This document shows positions 50,784 to 61,352 of a stretch of 64,000 bases of DNA, in pieces. The stretch is from contig OZ038384.1 of the NCBI GenBank assembly GCA_964036045.1, forward strand, positions 49,142,843-49,206,842. The letters run 5' to 3'. Source of the DNA: Eutreptiella sp. 'Long Island Sound 2002' (Eukaryota > Euglenozoa > Euglenophyceae > Eutreptiales > Eutreptiaceae). The notes under the pieces are model-generated. The model saw only the letters and a list, made by a program, of their open reading frames with translations. It was not told where the DNA came from and did no database searches. The translations under genes were made by a program, and so were the position numbers. Every line of letters begins with the position of its first letter. Within the stretch, counting starts at the first letter, position 1.

Positions 50784-53297
50784 GTGGCCATAAGAGTAGG
50801 GGATGGGCGTACCATCCATTCCTTGGGGGGGGTCGATGTGACCATATGTCTGGGCGACGAAACCGTGACCCAACACTGCAGAGTGTTGGACACTGACGCC
50901 TTTGACATCGTCATTGGCACCGACTTTCTAAGAAGAAACCCCCAGGTAAAAATGCTGTCCCTACAGCGTCCTTACTCTTTGCACTGCGACTTTGGCAGTG
51001 GGCTATTCTCCGTTCCTTTGGAGCTGTCAGGACGAAAAGAGTCTGGGCTGCGCTACGCAGCCAAGACGAACTATCGTACTGAAAACTACCAACTGGCCCG
51101 TCATGTTCTCGAAAATGGACTGGCGGCCCTTCAGGTAAACCTGGATGAGATCCAGGTGGAATTGTTTGCGAGCCAACAACAGCACATCATGCAGTTGTAC
51201 TGCTCGAAACAAATGAACAATGCTTTCCGTTTCTTCTGGAAAGCAATGGGCCTAGCGTATGCTAACCCTCCCTTCTCCCTGCTCGCGAAGGTTCTAACCA
51301 AGATCGCTTATGAGGGAGGAAGGGTTGTTATGTGCACCCCTGACTGGGGTTGCTCTGGTGAACATGCTTACTGGCGCCGTATGCTTGACCGAATGACCGT
51401 GGGAAGAGTGCAACTCCCCGACGGCCCCATCTATGTGCCTGAGGACTCAGACACAGCTATGCAGGCCCCTGAGTGGGCCAGTTTCCTGTCCATCATCGAT
51501 GGATCTCTCAATCCTGTACCCCTGTGTGACCTGGACCAGGTGCTACTAAAAGAGGTCATGGCCGAAAATCGTGGCCTGACCCTTTATGATCTCAAAAATC
51601 GATCTCCTGAGCACCTATCTGCCGTACTTACAGGGTGTGAGTCTCCTGATGACTATCTGGAACCTGCAGCTGTAAAGGAGGATGCTGACGACCAACTGTC
51701 TGAGATCGCCAGCACTATTCCTTCTGTTGATCCCAGCTGTGTTGACCTAAAACATAGTGCTTTCCTGGCCCAGCTGTTGCTAGAGGAGGTAGATCTAGAG
51801 TCAACCTCTGAACCCGCTTCCTCTGTTGGGAGACCAGTGCTACACATGCAGCCTGTGCACACAGGTGAACCCGTGGCCCGGAGTGCTGATGCTCTGGCAC
51901 GGCCTGCTGCTAATAACATGCCATTGTCTGAGCATGACACTCAAGAACTCCGACGGCTGTTGTACCTGAAGGCCGAAGGTATTGAGCGCCAAGAGCGGCT
52001 GCAATACCTCAGACAGACCTGGAAATACTCCATCTGGTCTGAGGAGGACGATGAGTCCTATACGCTGCCTGATCCTGAGATACCTCTAGTGTATTCTCTA
52101 CACTATGGGCAGCAAAGTCCCCCTGAGTGGGACGATGGTACTGTACCTGCCGAAACTGCTGATCGGCATAAAAAGAAAGAACATGGAAAAAGCAACCTCC
52201 ATGCTGAGGAGGATTTCCTTCAGAAACTCGAGAGTCTTAACCTTGACCCCCGCCTGAAGAAACTGCTGATAACCTATGAGGAGGTGTTCGGCGCCTTGCC
52301 GCCTCCCCTTTCTTGTAAAAAACTGGTCCAGATGGACCTGAAATTGAAACCGGAATTTGAAAAGACGCGAGTGAGGCGTCGTCCCTACCCCAATCCACAG
52401 GAACAGGTCCAAGAAATCGAGCGCCAGATCCAAGAATGCATTGATGCTGGCCTCGTTGAGGAGTATAAACACGGGGACTATCCCCATCACTGCAGCCCCT
52501 GTTTCCTTGTTGCTAAACCAGGGTCGACTGCCCTACGTCTTGTTGTAGACTATGGTGAGGTCAACAAGAAAACCCAAAACCACTCAGGGAGTATTCCTAA
52601 CATGGAAAACACCCTGGAGCGTATTGCCAAATGCAGGTATAAGACCAAAATGGACAAACGCTCTGGTTTCTGGCAGGTTGACCTAACCACCGCAGCTCAG
52701 GAGCTGCTGGCCTTTATAACCCCTAAGGGTCGTGTCTTCAAGTGGAAGGTTATGCCTTTCGGGGTGGCAAATGCCCCAGCGCTCTTCCAGGAGCTTATGA
52801 ACAAAATTTTGTACATACTGAGGCGCAGGCCTCTAGTACAAGAGTTGATTTCTCGGGGTGCAGAAATGGAGGCTCACATCGACGACGTGAGTTTGGGTAC
52901 TAATACCAAAGAGGACCATGTCCTTCTCCTCCGTGAATTTTGCACTGTCTGTCAAGAAAACCATCTCCGAATCAAACTCGAAAAATGTGAGTTTATGAAA
53001 GAGGAGATGGAGTATTTGGGTTTCGACGTGGGGTATGGCATGTGGAAACCAGCCGCGTCTAAGATGCAGCCCCTACAGGACATGCAGATTCGCGATGACC
53101 CTAAGAAGGGTCTACACGATGTGAGGAGTTTTGTGGGCGCCTGTAATTTCTATCGGCGTCACATCAACAATTTTACTTACTCCTCTGCACCCCTCACTGA
53201 CCTGATCAAGAAAACTACTCCCTGGAGGTGGACCTCCAGAGAGGAAGAGTGTTTCCAGGAGTTGAAGAAGAAGATTGCCTCCTCCAACTGCCTTTGA
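50784..53297 (+). CDS. pol: G2 pol: protease end, Dam-like module, RT
   Basis: 837 codons. The first codon is GTG, so it depends on the upstream frame. Residues 1-55 finish the aspartic protease (FDIVIGTDFLRRNP). Residues ~122-225 are a Dam-like module: IQVELFASQQQHIM, then AYANPPFSLLAKVLTKI (NPPF at 161-164), GRVVMCTPDW and RVQLPDGPIYVPE. DIRS-type elements have a comparable module downstream of RT/RNase H; here it precedes RT. Residues ~230-500 are an acidic linker. RT: RLVVDYGEVNKKT, KMDKRSGFWQVDL and VMPFGVANAPALFQELM; the catalytic box reads AHIDDVSLG, with His in place of the usual Tyr/Phe of YxDD. The frame ends in TGA at 53295, and RNase H continues in the same frame. Confidence 0.85.
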   Translation: MAIRVGDGRTIHSLGGVDVTICLGDETVTQHCRVLDTDAFDIVIGTDFLRRNPQVKMLSLQRPYSLHCDFGSGLFSVPLELSGRKESGLRYAAKTNYRTENYQLARHVLENGLAALQVNLDEIQVELFASQQQHIMQLYCSKQMNNAFRFFWKAMGLAYANPPFSLLAKVLTKIAYEGGRVVMCTPDWGCSGEHAYWRRMLDRMTVGRVQLPDGPIYVPEDSDTAMQAPEWASFLSIIDGSLNPVPLCDLDQVLLKEVMAENRGLTLYDLKNRSPEHLSAVLTGCESPDDYLEPAAVKEDADDQLSEIASTIPSVDPSCVDLKHSAFLAQLLLEEVDLESTSEPASSVGRPVLHMQPVHTGEPVARSADALARPAANNMPLSEHDTQELRRLLYLKAEGIERQERLQYLRQTWKYSIWSEEDDESYTLPDPEIPLVYSLHYGQQSPPEWDDGTVPAETADRHKKKEHGKSNLHAEEDFLQKLESLNLDPRLKKLLITYEEVFGALPPPLSCKKLVQMDLKLKPEFEKTRVRRRPYPNPQEQVQEIERQIQECIDAGLVEEYKHGDYPHHCSPCFLVAKPGSTALRLVVDYGEVNKKTQNHSGSIPNMENTLERIAKCRYKTKMDKRSGFWQVDLTTAAQELLAFITPKGRVFKWKVMPFGVANAPALFQELMNKILYILRRRPLVQELISRGAEMEAHIDDVSLGTNTKEDHVLLLREFCTVCQENHLRIKLEKCEFMKEEMEYLGFDVGYGMWKPAASKMQPLQDMQIRDDPKKGLHDVRSFVGACNFYRRHINNFTYSSAPLTDLIKKTTPWRWTSREEECFQELKKKIASSNCL

Positions 53298-55442
53298 GTG
53301 CCCCGCCCTGAGGGCGAGATAGTCCTGATCACTGATGCCAGTGATGTAGGGGGGGGAGGTACGATCTATCAATGGCAGGAGCTTAACCCCGCTGAACTAA
53401 CCCACTGCCATTATCGTACTACTGGACTGAACCGTGATGGTTCTTTGAAACATGACTATCCTACCAGTGAGTGGCGACTGGTGCCACTGGGACACTGGAA
53501 TTGGAAATGGAACCAAGCGCGTTCCAACTACAGCACCTATGACCAGGAACTCCTGGCCGGTATGTTGGTGCTATCGTCACAATCTCGACTCCTGGGATCT
53601 AACCCTATTGTCTGGCTGTGTGACCAGGAGCCTGTGAATTTTTTTCAGAAGGGCCCACCACCAGAAAAAGCAAAGCTAAAACGGTGGTGGACTTACCTGA
53701 GCCAGTTCAGGCTGACAGTGCATCATATCCCGGGTATTAAGAATGAACTGTCTGACTATATATCGCGCAACAACTTCGATGCGCTTATTGGTGAGAGCTC
53801 TGAGGCGCTCGCCAAAGAGGCTTTCCAGCGTATGGATGTCCAGCTTGACCTGTCCATGCGCACTGCTGGAATCCTGGAGGGTTGGAGTCTAACCGACTAT
53901 CAGTCAGAGTATGAAGAAATACTCCAAATCCTCAGGACTGGTCTCGAACCCCGTGTGATTGACGGGCACCAGTGGTATAAAAACAATCAGTACCTCTTCT
54001 ACGAGGACCGAATTGTTGTGCCTGAGGCACGACCGGATGGGTGCCTACAGTGGTCCCATCTCAGTTCTGGTCACACTGGCGCTAATTGCTCAGTGGACTT
54101 CTTCCGTGAGTGTTTCTACTCTAGTCTAACCCTGACTGAACTGAGGTCCCGTATGCAGACCATTGTGGATGCTTGTGGCTGTCATGCCAGCAAGCAGAGC
54201 GACAGTAGGGATAGGGGCCTGATCTCCAGCTTACCCATACCCTATTGTGCTAACTCTCTTCTCTACGTGGATTACATCCACGGCCTACCACGCTTTGGCG
54301 GCTATGATAATTGCCTCGTGGTCACCTGTGGTCTATCGCGCTTCACCCGTGTGTTCCCTTGCAATAAGAAAATCACAGGTGAGCAGACTGTAAAAATGTT
54401 GGTCGAACAATGGTTCGAACCCTATGGAGCACCTAAGCAGGTGCACTCTGATGAAGATGTACGCATCCGCAGTGACACTGGGTGGTACAAACGAGTGCTG
54501 AATGCCCTCAACGTGGAGGTAACCACAGGTGTGCCCTATACTCACACGTCTAACCCTCTCTGTGAGAGACAGAATCGTGTGGTGGAGCAAAACTTAAGAA
54601 TCCTGATGAAACAGGAGCGCACCAAGGACTGGGTACGCCTAGTGCCCTGGGCAGTTCTGTCCATGAACTCACAGCGGAGTTCTTCTACGGGTTTCACCCC
54701 CCACGAACTGTTCCATGGAGGACGACCTGCTTGGTTCTTCAAAACCCCCTTTCCTGAGGACTTCAAGAGCCCTGTGGGAGATTGGCTGGAACACAAGCAG
54801 TCTCTGGCTAACCAGGCTGGTACTAACCTGAGGCACATTCGTGACCGTGAACAGAGCCGACGGAACCGCCTACGGCGACCTGCCAGCTTCAAGGTTGGTG
54901 ACCTTGTTTTGGTGCACCATTCACGCCTACCCTCCTGGCCACGTAACTGCCTACAGGACCCTTACTTTGGACCCTATCGTATCATCAGGATAGATGGATC
55001 CAGGATCCATGTCAGGTGCAGTCCACGTCTAGGTGGTGAACTGCTGTGTGCACCTAAGCAGTTGAGGCACTATCACTCCCCTGACGACTTGTCTTGGGAT
55101 GAGTGGCGCCTCAGCGACAGTGAGATTGAACGTATAGACCTAGAGAACGCTGCCAGTCCAGAGGAGGCAGACGAACTCCAAGAGATGACCGCCGATGAGA
55201 TGGCAGTCGACGGTTACTACGTGGTTGCAGGTATTGCTCGCCACGAGTATAAACAGGGCTGGAAATTCCTTACCCTGTGGGATGGCTATGGGTTGTCTGA
55301 GGCGACCTGGGAACCTATGTCAGCCTTCATACAACCCGATGGGAGTATCAACCCCATCTTCCGCACTTACCTCGTTGAGAACAACGAGGGGCAGCTCCTA
55401 ACCCGTGCTGAGACTATGTCCCAGCGTAAGAAGCGAAACTAA
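53298..55442 (+). CDS. pol: G2 RNase H, integrase and chromodomain
   Basis: 714 codons in frame with RT across one TGA. RNase H: VLITDASDVGGGG, YDQELLAGMLVL, WLCDQEPVNF and LSDYISRN. Integrase: zinc region SSGHTGANC to DACGCHASK, first catalytic Asp in LLYVDYIHGL (D325), second in QVHSDEDVR (D385), Glu in NPLCERQNRV (E423), 37 residues apart. The GPY-like area reads LQDPYFGPYRIIRIDG. The C-terminal chromodomain is at ~637-695 (YYVVAGIARHEYKQGW, FLTLWDGYGLSEATWEPM). All catalytic residues are present, so only the stop and shift separate this copy from a complete frame. It ends at TAA 55440. Confidence 0.88.
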   Translation: MPRPEGEIVLITDASDVGGGGTIYQWQELNPAELTHCHYRTTGLNRDGSLKHDYPTSEWRLVPLGHWNWKWNQARSNYSTYDQELLAGMLVLSSQSRLLGSNPIVWLCDQEPVNFFQKGPPPEKAKLKRWWTYLSQFRLTVHHIPGIKNELSDYISRNNFDALIGESSEALAKEAFQRMDVQLDLSMRTAGILEGWSLTDYQSEYEEILQILRTGLEPRVIDGHQWYKNNQYLFYEDRIVVPEARPDGCLQWSHLSSGHTGANCSVDFFRECFYSSLTLTELRSRMQTIVDACGCHASKQSDSRDRGLISSLPIPYCANSLLYVDYIHGLPRFGGYDNCLVVTCGLSRFTRVFPCNKKITGEQTVKMLVEQWFEPYGAPKQVHSDEDVRIRSDTGWYKRVLNALNVEVTTGVPYTHTSNPLCERQNRVVEQNLRILMKQERTKDWVRLVPWAVLSMNSQRSSSTGFTPHELFHGGRPAWFFKTPFPEDFKSPVGDWLEHKQSLANQAGTNLRHIRDREQSRRNRLRRPASFKVGDLVLVHHSRLPSWPRNCLQDPYFGPYRIIRIDGSRIHVRCSPRLGGELLCAPKQLRHYHSPDDLSWDEWRLSDSEIERIDLENAASPEEADELQEMTADEMAVDGYYVVAGIARHEYKQGWKFLTLWDGYGLSEATWEPMSAFIQPDGSINPIFRTYLVENNEGQLLTRAETMSQRKKRN

Positions 55443-58140
55443 TTGCCCTGTGTCAGTCTACTGACAGGTTCAGTGAGCACTCTTCTGCAGACGTGCCTGT
55501 GTATGGGTGTAAGAGCAGTTGTCACAGTTGCCCCGCATTGCATCGCAGGACAGGACCGTTAGCCCCCCGTGACAACCACTCCCTGGCCGAAGGCCATTGG
55601 TTTTTTCACAGACTACTGCTTACTGAGCACTGCACTGACCCTGTCTGTGTCCTGCAGACCCATGCCTCTGGTTTCCAGCGTGAGCCAGGTGGCCGCTTAT
55701 CATGATTGCAGCCACCCAGCGAGTGTGTTCCTTGTTGACCATGTGTTGCATGGGTACTGCCCTAATGTAATGACCTTGGAGAGCCAACGAGAACGGTGGC
55801 TTACTACACCAGGGGGGAATGACAAGCAAGGTGTTATGAGGCAAGGTGTGTCTTCCCTCCTTGGGGACAAGCGAGCCCACAGTTAGGACCCCTGACTGGT
55901 CCAGACCCATGGGGTTGTACCCTTCCTTACAGGGTTTACCATACCCCTAAGTGTGCTACGTATGTCTGTATGTGTCTCACTTCTCTCCCCAGCGTGGCTC
56001 CCGGAGACCGGGCTTCGCTGACGTCGGACCGAAGGTCCTAATCAGGTACTATTACCACTCCTATGGCGCCCAATTTTTGTGCTGGCGCCTATCCTTGGGG
56101 TAAGACGGCAAAAGCCCTACCTACTAAGAGGGGAGGGGTGGCCAAGTGTGCTAAGGGCATACAAAACGCCCATTTTTGCTACAGGCCAAAAGCTAACGCA
56201 CTCCCCTGCCCACGAGGAAAAGCACGCGGGACAGGAGACACCACTACACTACACTCACTAACGCCAGCACCGGTTTTAGAAGGCAGGGTGAGCACTCACC
56301 ACTTGCACTCACCTCCTGCCAGGCCTGCTGACCCTAACCCCTACACACGCTACTGGGTGCTGCTGTCGAAGTTCACTCAGTCCCTAATGGCCCTCCTGTG
56401 AAGAAGACAAGAGAACACAGCGCTCCTAAGCAGCTGTCGCCTAACAGGGGACGCCACAACGCGTTTCCCCTGCTAGGGCTTGGAGGGAAGGGGTGCTCTC
56501 GTTGCGTGCACAGCGCAGATGTCGTTGAGGTCGAACTGCCCTCGCCAGTACTGGCTGAGGCACAGTGATTTGATTTGTGATCAGCGCCCCTGTTTTGCTG
56601 GGGCAGAAAAATGGTAGCCGCCGAAGGCAGCTGCTGCGTGCACCAATCACTCTTAACCTCTCCCACCTGTACAAAAGAGGCAAATGAAGGGGTGTTTGCG
56701 ACGGAGGAACCAAGCCACACACCAGGTATTATACCCTTCTCAGTGTGACCTATAATACACTGTTCGCAAACACACTGACGGATCAGCTCCCCTGTCAAGC
56801 AAGCAAGCTTTAAGAAACTCCTCGGGTTCTCTGAAAGAACGTACCGAGGAGCCTCTGGGTAACCTAAACAAGGTTTACCGTGCGCAATTCGCGTGGCCTA
56901 CCCTTTAATGCATCATGTGCACGCAGGGAAGGGAGGCTGAACCACTGACTCAACCAGGAGGGGAGCTCCTCCTGGGCTAACCTACCTTACTCACCATGCA
57001 TACTGTGAATGCCGAAATGAAACGAACACAAAACAAACCTAAGCGTTTTAAGCAACTCAACTTTAACGCCACGGCCGCACACGAACAAACGCTTTCTGAA
57101 CTTACCTGTGAAGAAGAAAACAAGGGTGAAGTTCGGATACAGGTAAAGCGTCACAGCGTGTGGATGCCTCGATTAGGCACATGCATCGCGAGCACAGCGC
57201 ATATTCTAACCCTACGTGCGCGCTGCGCGCTCCATTCGCATCACATACCTTTCATTCCTGCTTTTACCTGTGCAGAGCACGAGAGAAGAACACCCGACCC
57301 CCAAACGGGCACAGCGTTGACAACCCTAACGTTTTGACGAAACAACCAACACGAACGCAATGCGTGAGTGTGAGGTGACACTGACATACCTGAGAGATGG
57401 GTTGTTGACCTGCTCTGTGGTGTGGGCTGAATTTGAATACTTGAGTCTGAAGTTTATAAACATTTTGATGCAACTATGCAGAAATTTCCTTTAAAACTTT
57501 GAAAACTACGGCCCAAACCTTCTTTTCCAAAAGCCGTTTACGCTTGCGCAACCCTTTTCTTGGAGGGCGCTTCCTTTGCGATTGACTGCCACTTTGAGTT
57601 ATGTGTAAAAATGACGATTTCCCGCCTGGTTTCGTCGACTTTTAACGATTTCACTTGCTAAATCGCAACCCCTTCCGCTAAACCGCAGAAATCACTCCCT
57701 GCTGGTTCCATTTTCTATTTTTTCCAGCTCCTGGGGGTTTGTGTTCTCCATTGGGAGTATTGCTCCGCCCTGGCCCTTGGTCAGGACGTATACTAAAACG
57801 CTGTTTATACAGCGATAGCCGTCCGCATTAGAGCGTTCGACTGTACCCTAGTGGGCAAGCACATTGGCTCTAGGGAGGGAGTCCTGGGTTCAATTCCCAC
57901 TACCCCCAAACTTTTTCCAAAAGTTTTCGTCGCACACCGGCGACTTTTGAGGAATCTCCCATCGAAGGGACATCATTCACGGTACATTACACTGTTTTTC
58001 AAGGGTACCTAAAGTGTGATAGGCTTCTATGAAGTGATGCGGATGTTTTTGGTAAGTTGAATGCATTTTTTGAGGTAATGTTGGGAATATTTGAGCCTTT
58101 TTCCTTGGTCCTACTAGCTTCATGAACTAGTACTCCAGGG
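55443..58140 (+). other. Long 3' noncoding region of G2
   Basis: 2.7 kb between pol and the 3' LTR. A short ORF (56996-57337) starts MHTVNAEMKRTQNKPKRF and is Lys/Thr-rich, but has no motif. 57196-58140 matches 254-1185. The region ends in the polypurine-like TCCAGGGGGG before the LTR. Confidence 0.6.
57812..57916 (+). promoter_or_regulatory. tRNA-like Pol III promoter in the G2 3' region
   Basis: A box TACCCTAGTGGG (57844-57855), B box GGTTCAATTCC (57887-57897) and a TTTTT terminator-like run shortly after (~57912). This is the second copy of the 862-957 arrangement. The acceptor stem does not pair, so it is tRNA-derived rather than a tRNA gene. Confidence 0.5.
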
Positions 58141-58853
58141 GGGAGTAAGAAAAAGTCACTGCCATGTCTTTCTTGGAGGGCTTGATCCAGGCTAAGCCCC
58201 CCTTAAAACCCTTTGTTGATGCTCAGACAAACTTAAGTCTTTTTATCTCTCTTTTGTTGCCTAAAGTACACTTTCTCAAAGTAACTAGGGTTGTGACCCT
58301 AGCCCCCCCCATGAAGTTCACCCCTACCACTCAACTGAGCGGAGGTGCCTTCCTTCATGGAGGACATACCAAAAGAAATCAGGCATTTCATGCTTGTTGG
58401 CCTTGGAGGTTAAGCCTAGTGGTCTCCCACCCCAAGACCCCTATACTCAATTGTTTCTACCACTTATTGTGGTCCTACTTTGTAACTGTTTCTGAATTCA
58501 GTTGCTTGGCCAAGTCATTTTCTGTGTGGTCCTGACATCCATGCCCCTCAGTCCTAACCAGCACCATTTCACCCAAAAGAGTGCACATGAAGTGCCTATT
58601 GCAACCTCTGAGGCAAGAGTCAGGCCAATTTTCATATAAAACCTTTTGTATTATCCATTTGTGATTGAATCTATGTGCATAAACCTGCTTTGTCTATCTG
58701 CAGCCCTTCTGTGTTACACTGGATTCCAAAACCAATCATTGATTCGATCCACATCCTGTCCTTGCTCTACTTGCTGCTTTGTTTGGGGTTTTCAACCACA
58801 AAACCTGCAGTACTACATCAAAATATCTAGGGCATAATTCAAGGACATCTTTC
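58141..58853 (+). repeat. 3' LTR of G2
   Basis: Complete 713-bp LTR, GGGAGTAAGAAAAAG to CATCTTTC. It matches the 5' LTR apart from the 60-bp deletion there and scattered substitutions. Confidence 0.85.
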
Positions 58854-61060
58854 TTTGGGCGCTCCTCCGCCAAGTCCATTACTCCCAAACTTCCCAGACT
58901 CTGCACAGAAAGGCAAGGGGAGGCCATAACATGCAGAAAGGGAGCACGGACAGAGAAGCAGGAGAGACAGCAGAAGAGAGAGGCTCACAAAGGGTGGAAA
59001 ATGGGCCTCATGAGTCAGAGTGACAAAAATGGGGATTTTCCCCCAATTTGACCCCCCAGGGTGAAATGAGAGTGAAAATGAGGGACAAGCAGGCTTGAAG
59101 GCCTGAGAGGGCAAGCAAGCCAAGCCAACAGGCACTGCCGAACCGCCGGAAGGCTCCGGCTGCACTACAAAAGCCGAAAATGGCCAAAATGGCTATTTCA
59201 TGAAATTTTAACCCCATGTGGGGAAATGAAGCTCAAAATGAGCAGAATGCAAGCAAGGAGAGAGGAGAGAGGAGCAGAAGGGAGCTGACGCGTGCTGTCG
59301 CTCTGCCGGCCGGCGCGAACGACGCCAAATGCACGCGGATGCACGCGAATGGGGGGAAATCAGTACCTGGAGGGAGTTGTTGCTCAAATTGAACCCATAC
59401 CTGCAAAGAGGAGGCAAATGAAGGGGAATGAGGACACGGAGAGCAGCAAGGCAAGGGGAACCGACACAGACGACAGGCAGGCGAGGCGAAGCAACACCAC
59501 GAGCGCTGGCAAGGCCGAGATTGTCGCCGAACACAACACTGACAGTTCTGGGGGGAGGAATTTAATGGACGCCATGCCTAAGGCCTACAGGGTGTGTTTG
59601 TACCCCACCGGGCCGCCAGCAACCCTGCGGCGCGGGCCCGAAGGACCGTTTCGTGCCTCGTGCACGGGTTGCTCCTACAAGGCCTCAGCAGCACGGCGGC
59701 GAGAGCAATGAGGGCCAGCAAGCAGCTACAATCAGCGAAGTGAAGAGACACTCTCTTGGGCGGCTACAATTTACCAACACGACGAAGGCACTACTCAACA
59801 AAACTCAGCGCAACACACCAACAAGTTGCCAGAGGCTGCCTGCTTCCTCATGTGCAACAAACAGAGTGAAAACCCCAAAGAGCAGGGGAACAGGGGTGTG
59901 AAGGTGGGGGAGGTTGAAGCTGTTGAAATGAAGGAAATGGGAGGGCAACATGAGGTCAGGTGAGATAGGGAAGGGGGTGTGACTGTTCTGACAGAGCAGG
60001 ACAGTCACTGGTGGTGTTTGATGCCTTTTATCTAACCTTGGGTTTTGGAAGAGGGGACTTTTGGAATCAAAAGATTTTGTATATATCTTTTTGTTTGCAC
60101 TATTAGAACATTCCCAGATTCCCTGTGAATCTGGCACATCACGTCAGATGTGCCGAGACTTGCTCCTGCAAGTCAGTTCAACCAATCCCGGCAGCAGGAA
60201 AGGATTGCCGGATTTGACTCAACTATAAATCTCCGGATTAATTACATTTCCTTTGGATTCCATTTCCAAATCGGTTCCCATTTGTCAAATCCATAAAAAG
60301 AAAATGAATGGAGGAAGAGCATGTGTGCAGGCGACAAAGCAAAAAAATTCTGAACGCATTGGAATGCATTAGCATGATCATGCCACCATTCCCATTCTTC
60401 AACCCCAAGCATCCAAGGGAGCCCAAGGGAGGAAAGGAATGCACCAATATGTACAATAGAAGATATATATGACATATGTACATAGAAATTGTGGTGAATG
60501 TGCCCTAGCCAATGGCCAGAAGCCGCAACAGTGGACAGGAAAAATGTTGGTGGATGTGGTGGTGAATGCAGGATGTATTTTCATTGAAAATGTCATAAAA
60601 ATGACATTTCGGGGAGTTAAAGAAACATCTAAGTTGCTCCAGAAAGCCCAGAGAAATGCAAAGCTTCTGGCGCAGATATTGCCCTGCGTGCGCATGTTGC
60701 GCGTGCGCAACGGCGGTTCGAACGCAACCCAATGGTTGGCAGTAACTGCCCAACCAATTAACTGCCTGACATACCCTAAATCACCACCTACCCAAGGCAA
60801 CAAATCCAACAAGTGCACATCAAACACCAAAATTCCTAAACACCAAGAGAGTGTTGAAGGAACATGAAAAACATTTAAACATCAAACAAAAAATGTTTTT
60901 CAAGTGTTTTTTGAAGCATAAACCAAGGAACTACTTTGTACTTCCTAGGTGATTGTCTCTACTTTGTTTTTGGTTTGAACTTCTTGTGTATCTACTTCAA
61001 TTGTCAACAAGAGTGAACCTATTACTCACCTGAACTGAGGCCTTGCCTTGAGAACTAAGG
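58854..61060 (+). repeat. 3' LTR of G1, second segment
   Basis: Resumes at TTTGGGCGCTCC and matches 30941-33146 to GAGAACTAAGG with scattered differences. With 47055-47724 it makes a full-length LTR. Confidence 0.85.
59292..59711 (+). CDS. 139-codon LTR ORF, second copy
   Basis: Intact counterpart of 31378-31797, with substitutions mostly in the acidic middle and SSGGRN in place of DSGGGD. Coding status is uncertain, because the whole LTR is similar. Confidence 0.25.
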   Translation: MLSLCRPARTTPNARGCTRMGGNQYLEGVVAQIEPIPAKRRQMKGNEDTESSKARGTDTDDRQARRSNTTSAGKAEIVAEHNTDSSGGRNLMDAMPKAYRVCLYPTGPPATLRRGPEGPFRASCTGCSYKASAARRREQ

Positions 61061-61352
61061 TTGGCGCCAACTCATGCAAGTGGACGCAAGTTCTACCTAC
61101 TTTGGTCCAGTGCCGTGCCCGTGCGACCTTGTGCCTATGGGAGAAAAGCAGGAGAAGGAAGTTTTTCATGAAAAAGATTTGATGGAGTTGGATCAAAACT
61201 ATGAAGAACCTTTGGAGAGCAAGGACCTGAAAAGTCCGGAGTTTTCAATGGAGAAAGCGGACCTCAAAAGTCCCAAGGTTTTCTCTGAGGATTTGGACCT
61301 CAATAGTCCAAGCTTTTCAATGGAACCAAGCATGAAAAGGCGTAAGAAACAT

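Larger units (their letters stand above)
47725..58853 (+). mobile_element. G2: 11.1-kb Ty3/gypsy retrotransposon nested in G1
   Basis: LTRs 47725-48378 and 58141-58853 flank gag, pol and a long 3' region. The flanks GAAGAATATAT (left) and GGGCGCTCCTCCGCC (right) are contiguous at 30929-30958 in the 5' LTR of G1, which therefore shows the empty site. A short 4-5 bp duplication of T/C-rich target sequence is likely. Gag and pol are on the plus strand, with TAG between gag and protease, a +1 shift inside protease and one TGA between RT and RNase H. Confidence 0.88.
30266..61060 (+). mobile_element. G1: ~20-kb Ty3/gypsy retrotransposon (with nested G2)
   Basis: The long repeat 30273-33146 recurs as 47055-47724 plus 58854-61060, split by the 11.1-kb G2 element. 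Between them lie gag, protease, RT, RNase H, integrase, chromodomain and an extra ORF, all on the plus strand. Removing G2 leaves an element of roughly 19.7 kb. Frame-1 coding from 33160 to ~41180 is interrupted by TAG (35719), TGA (36325, 37078, 37348, 40297) and a frameshift, so this copy is dead. Past the right LTR the sequence continues into a second gag start (61061-61354), indicating a former tandem LTR-interior-LTR-interior arrangement. Confidence 0.75.
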
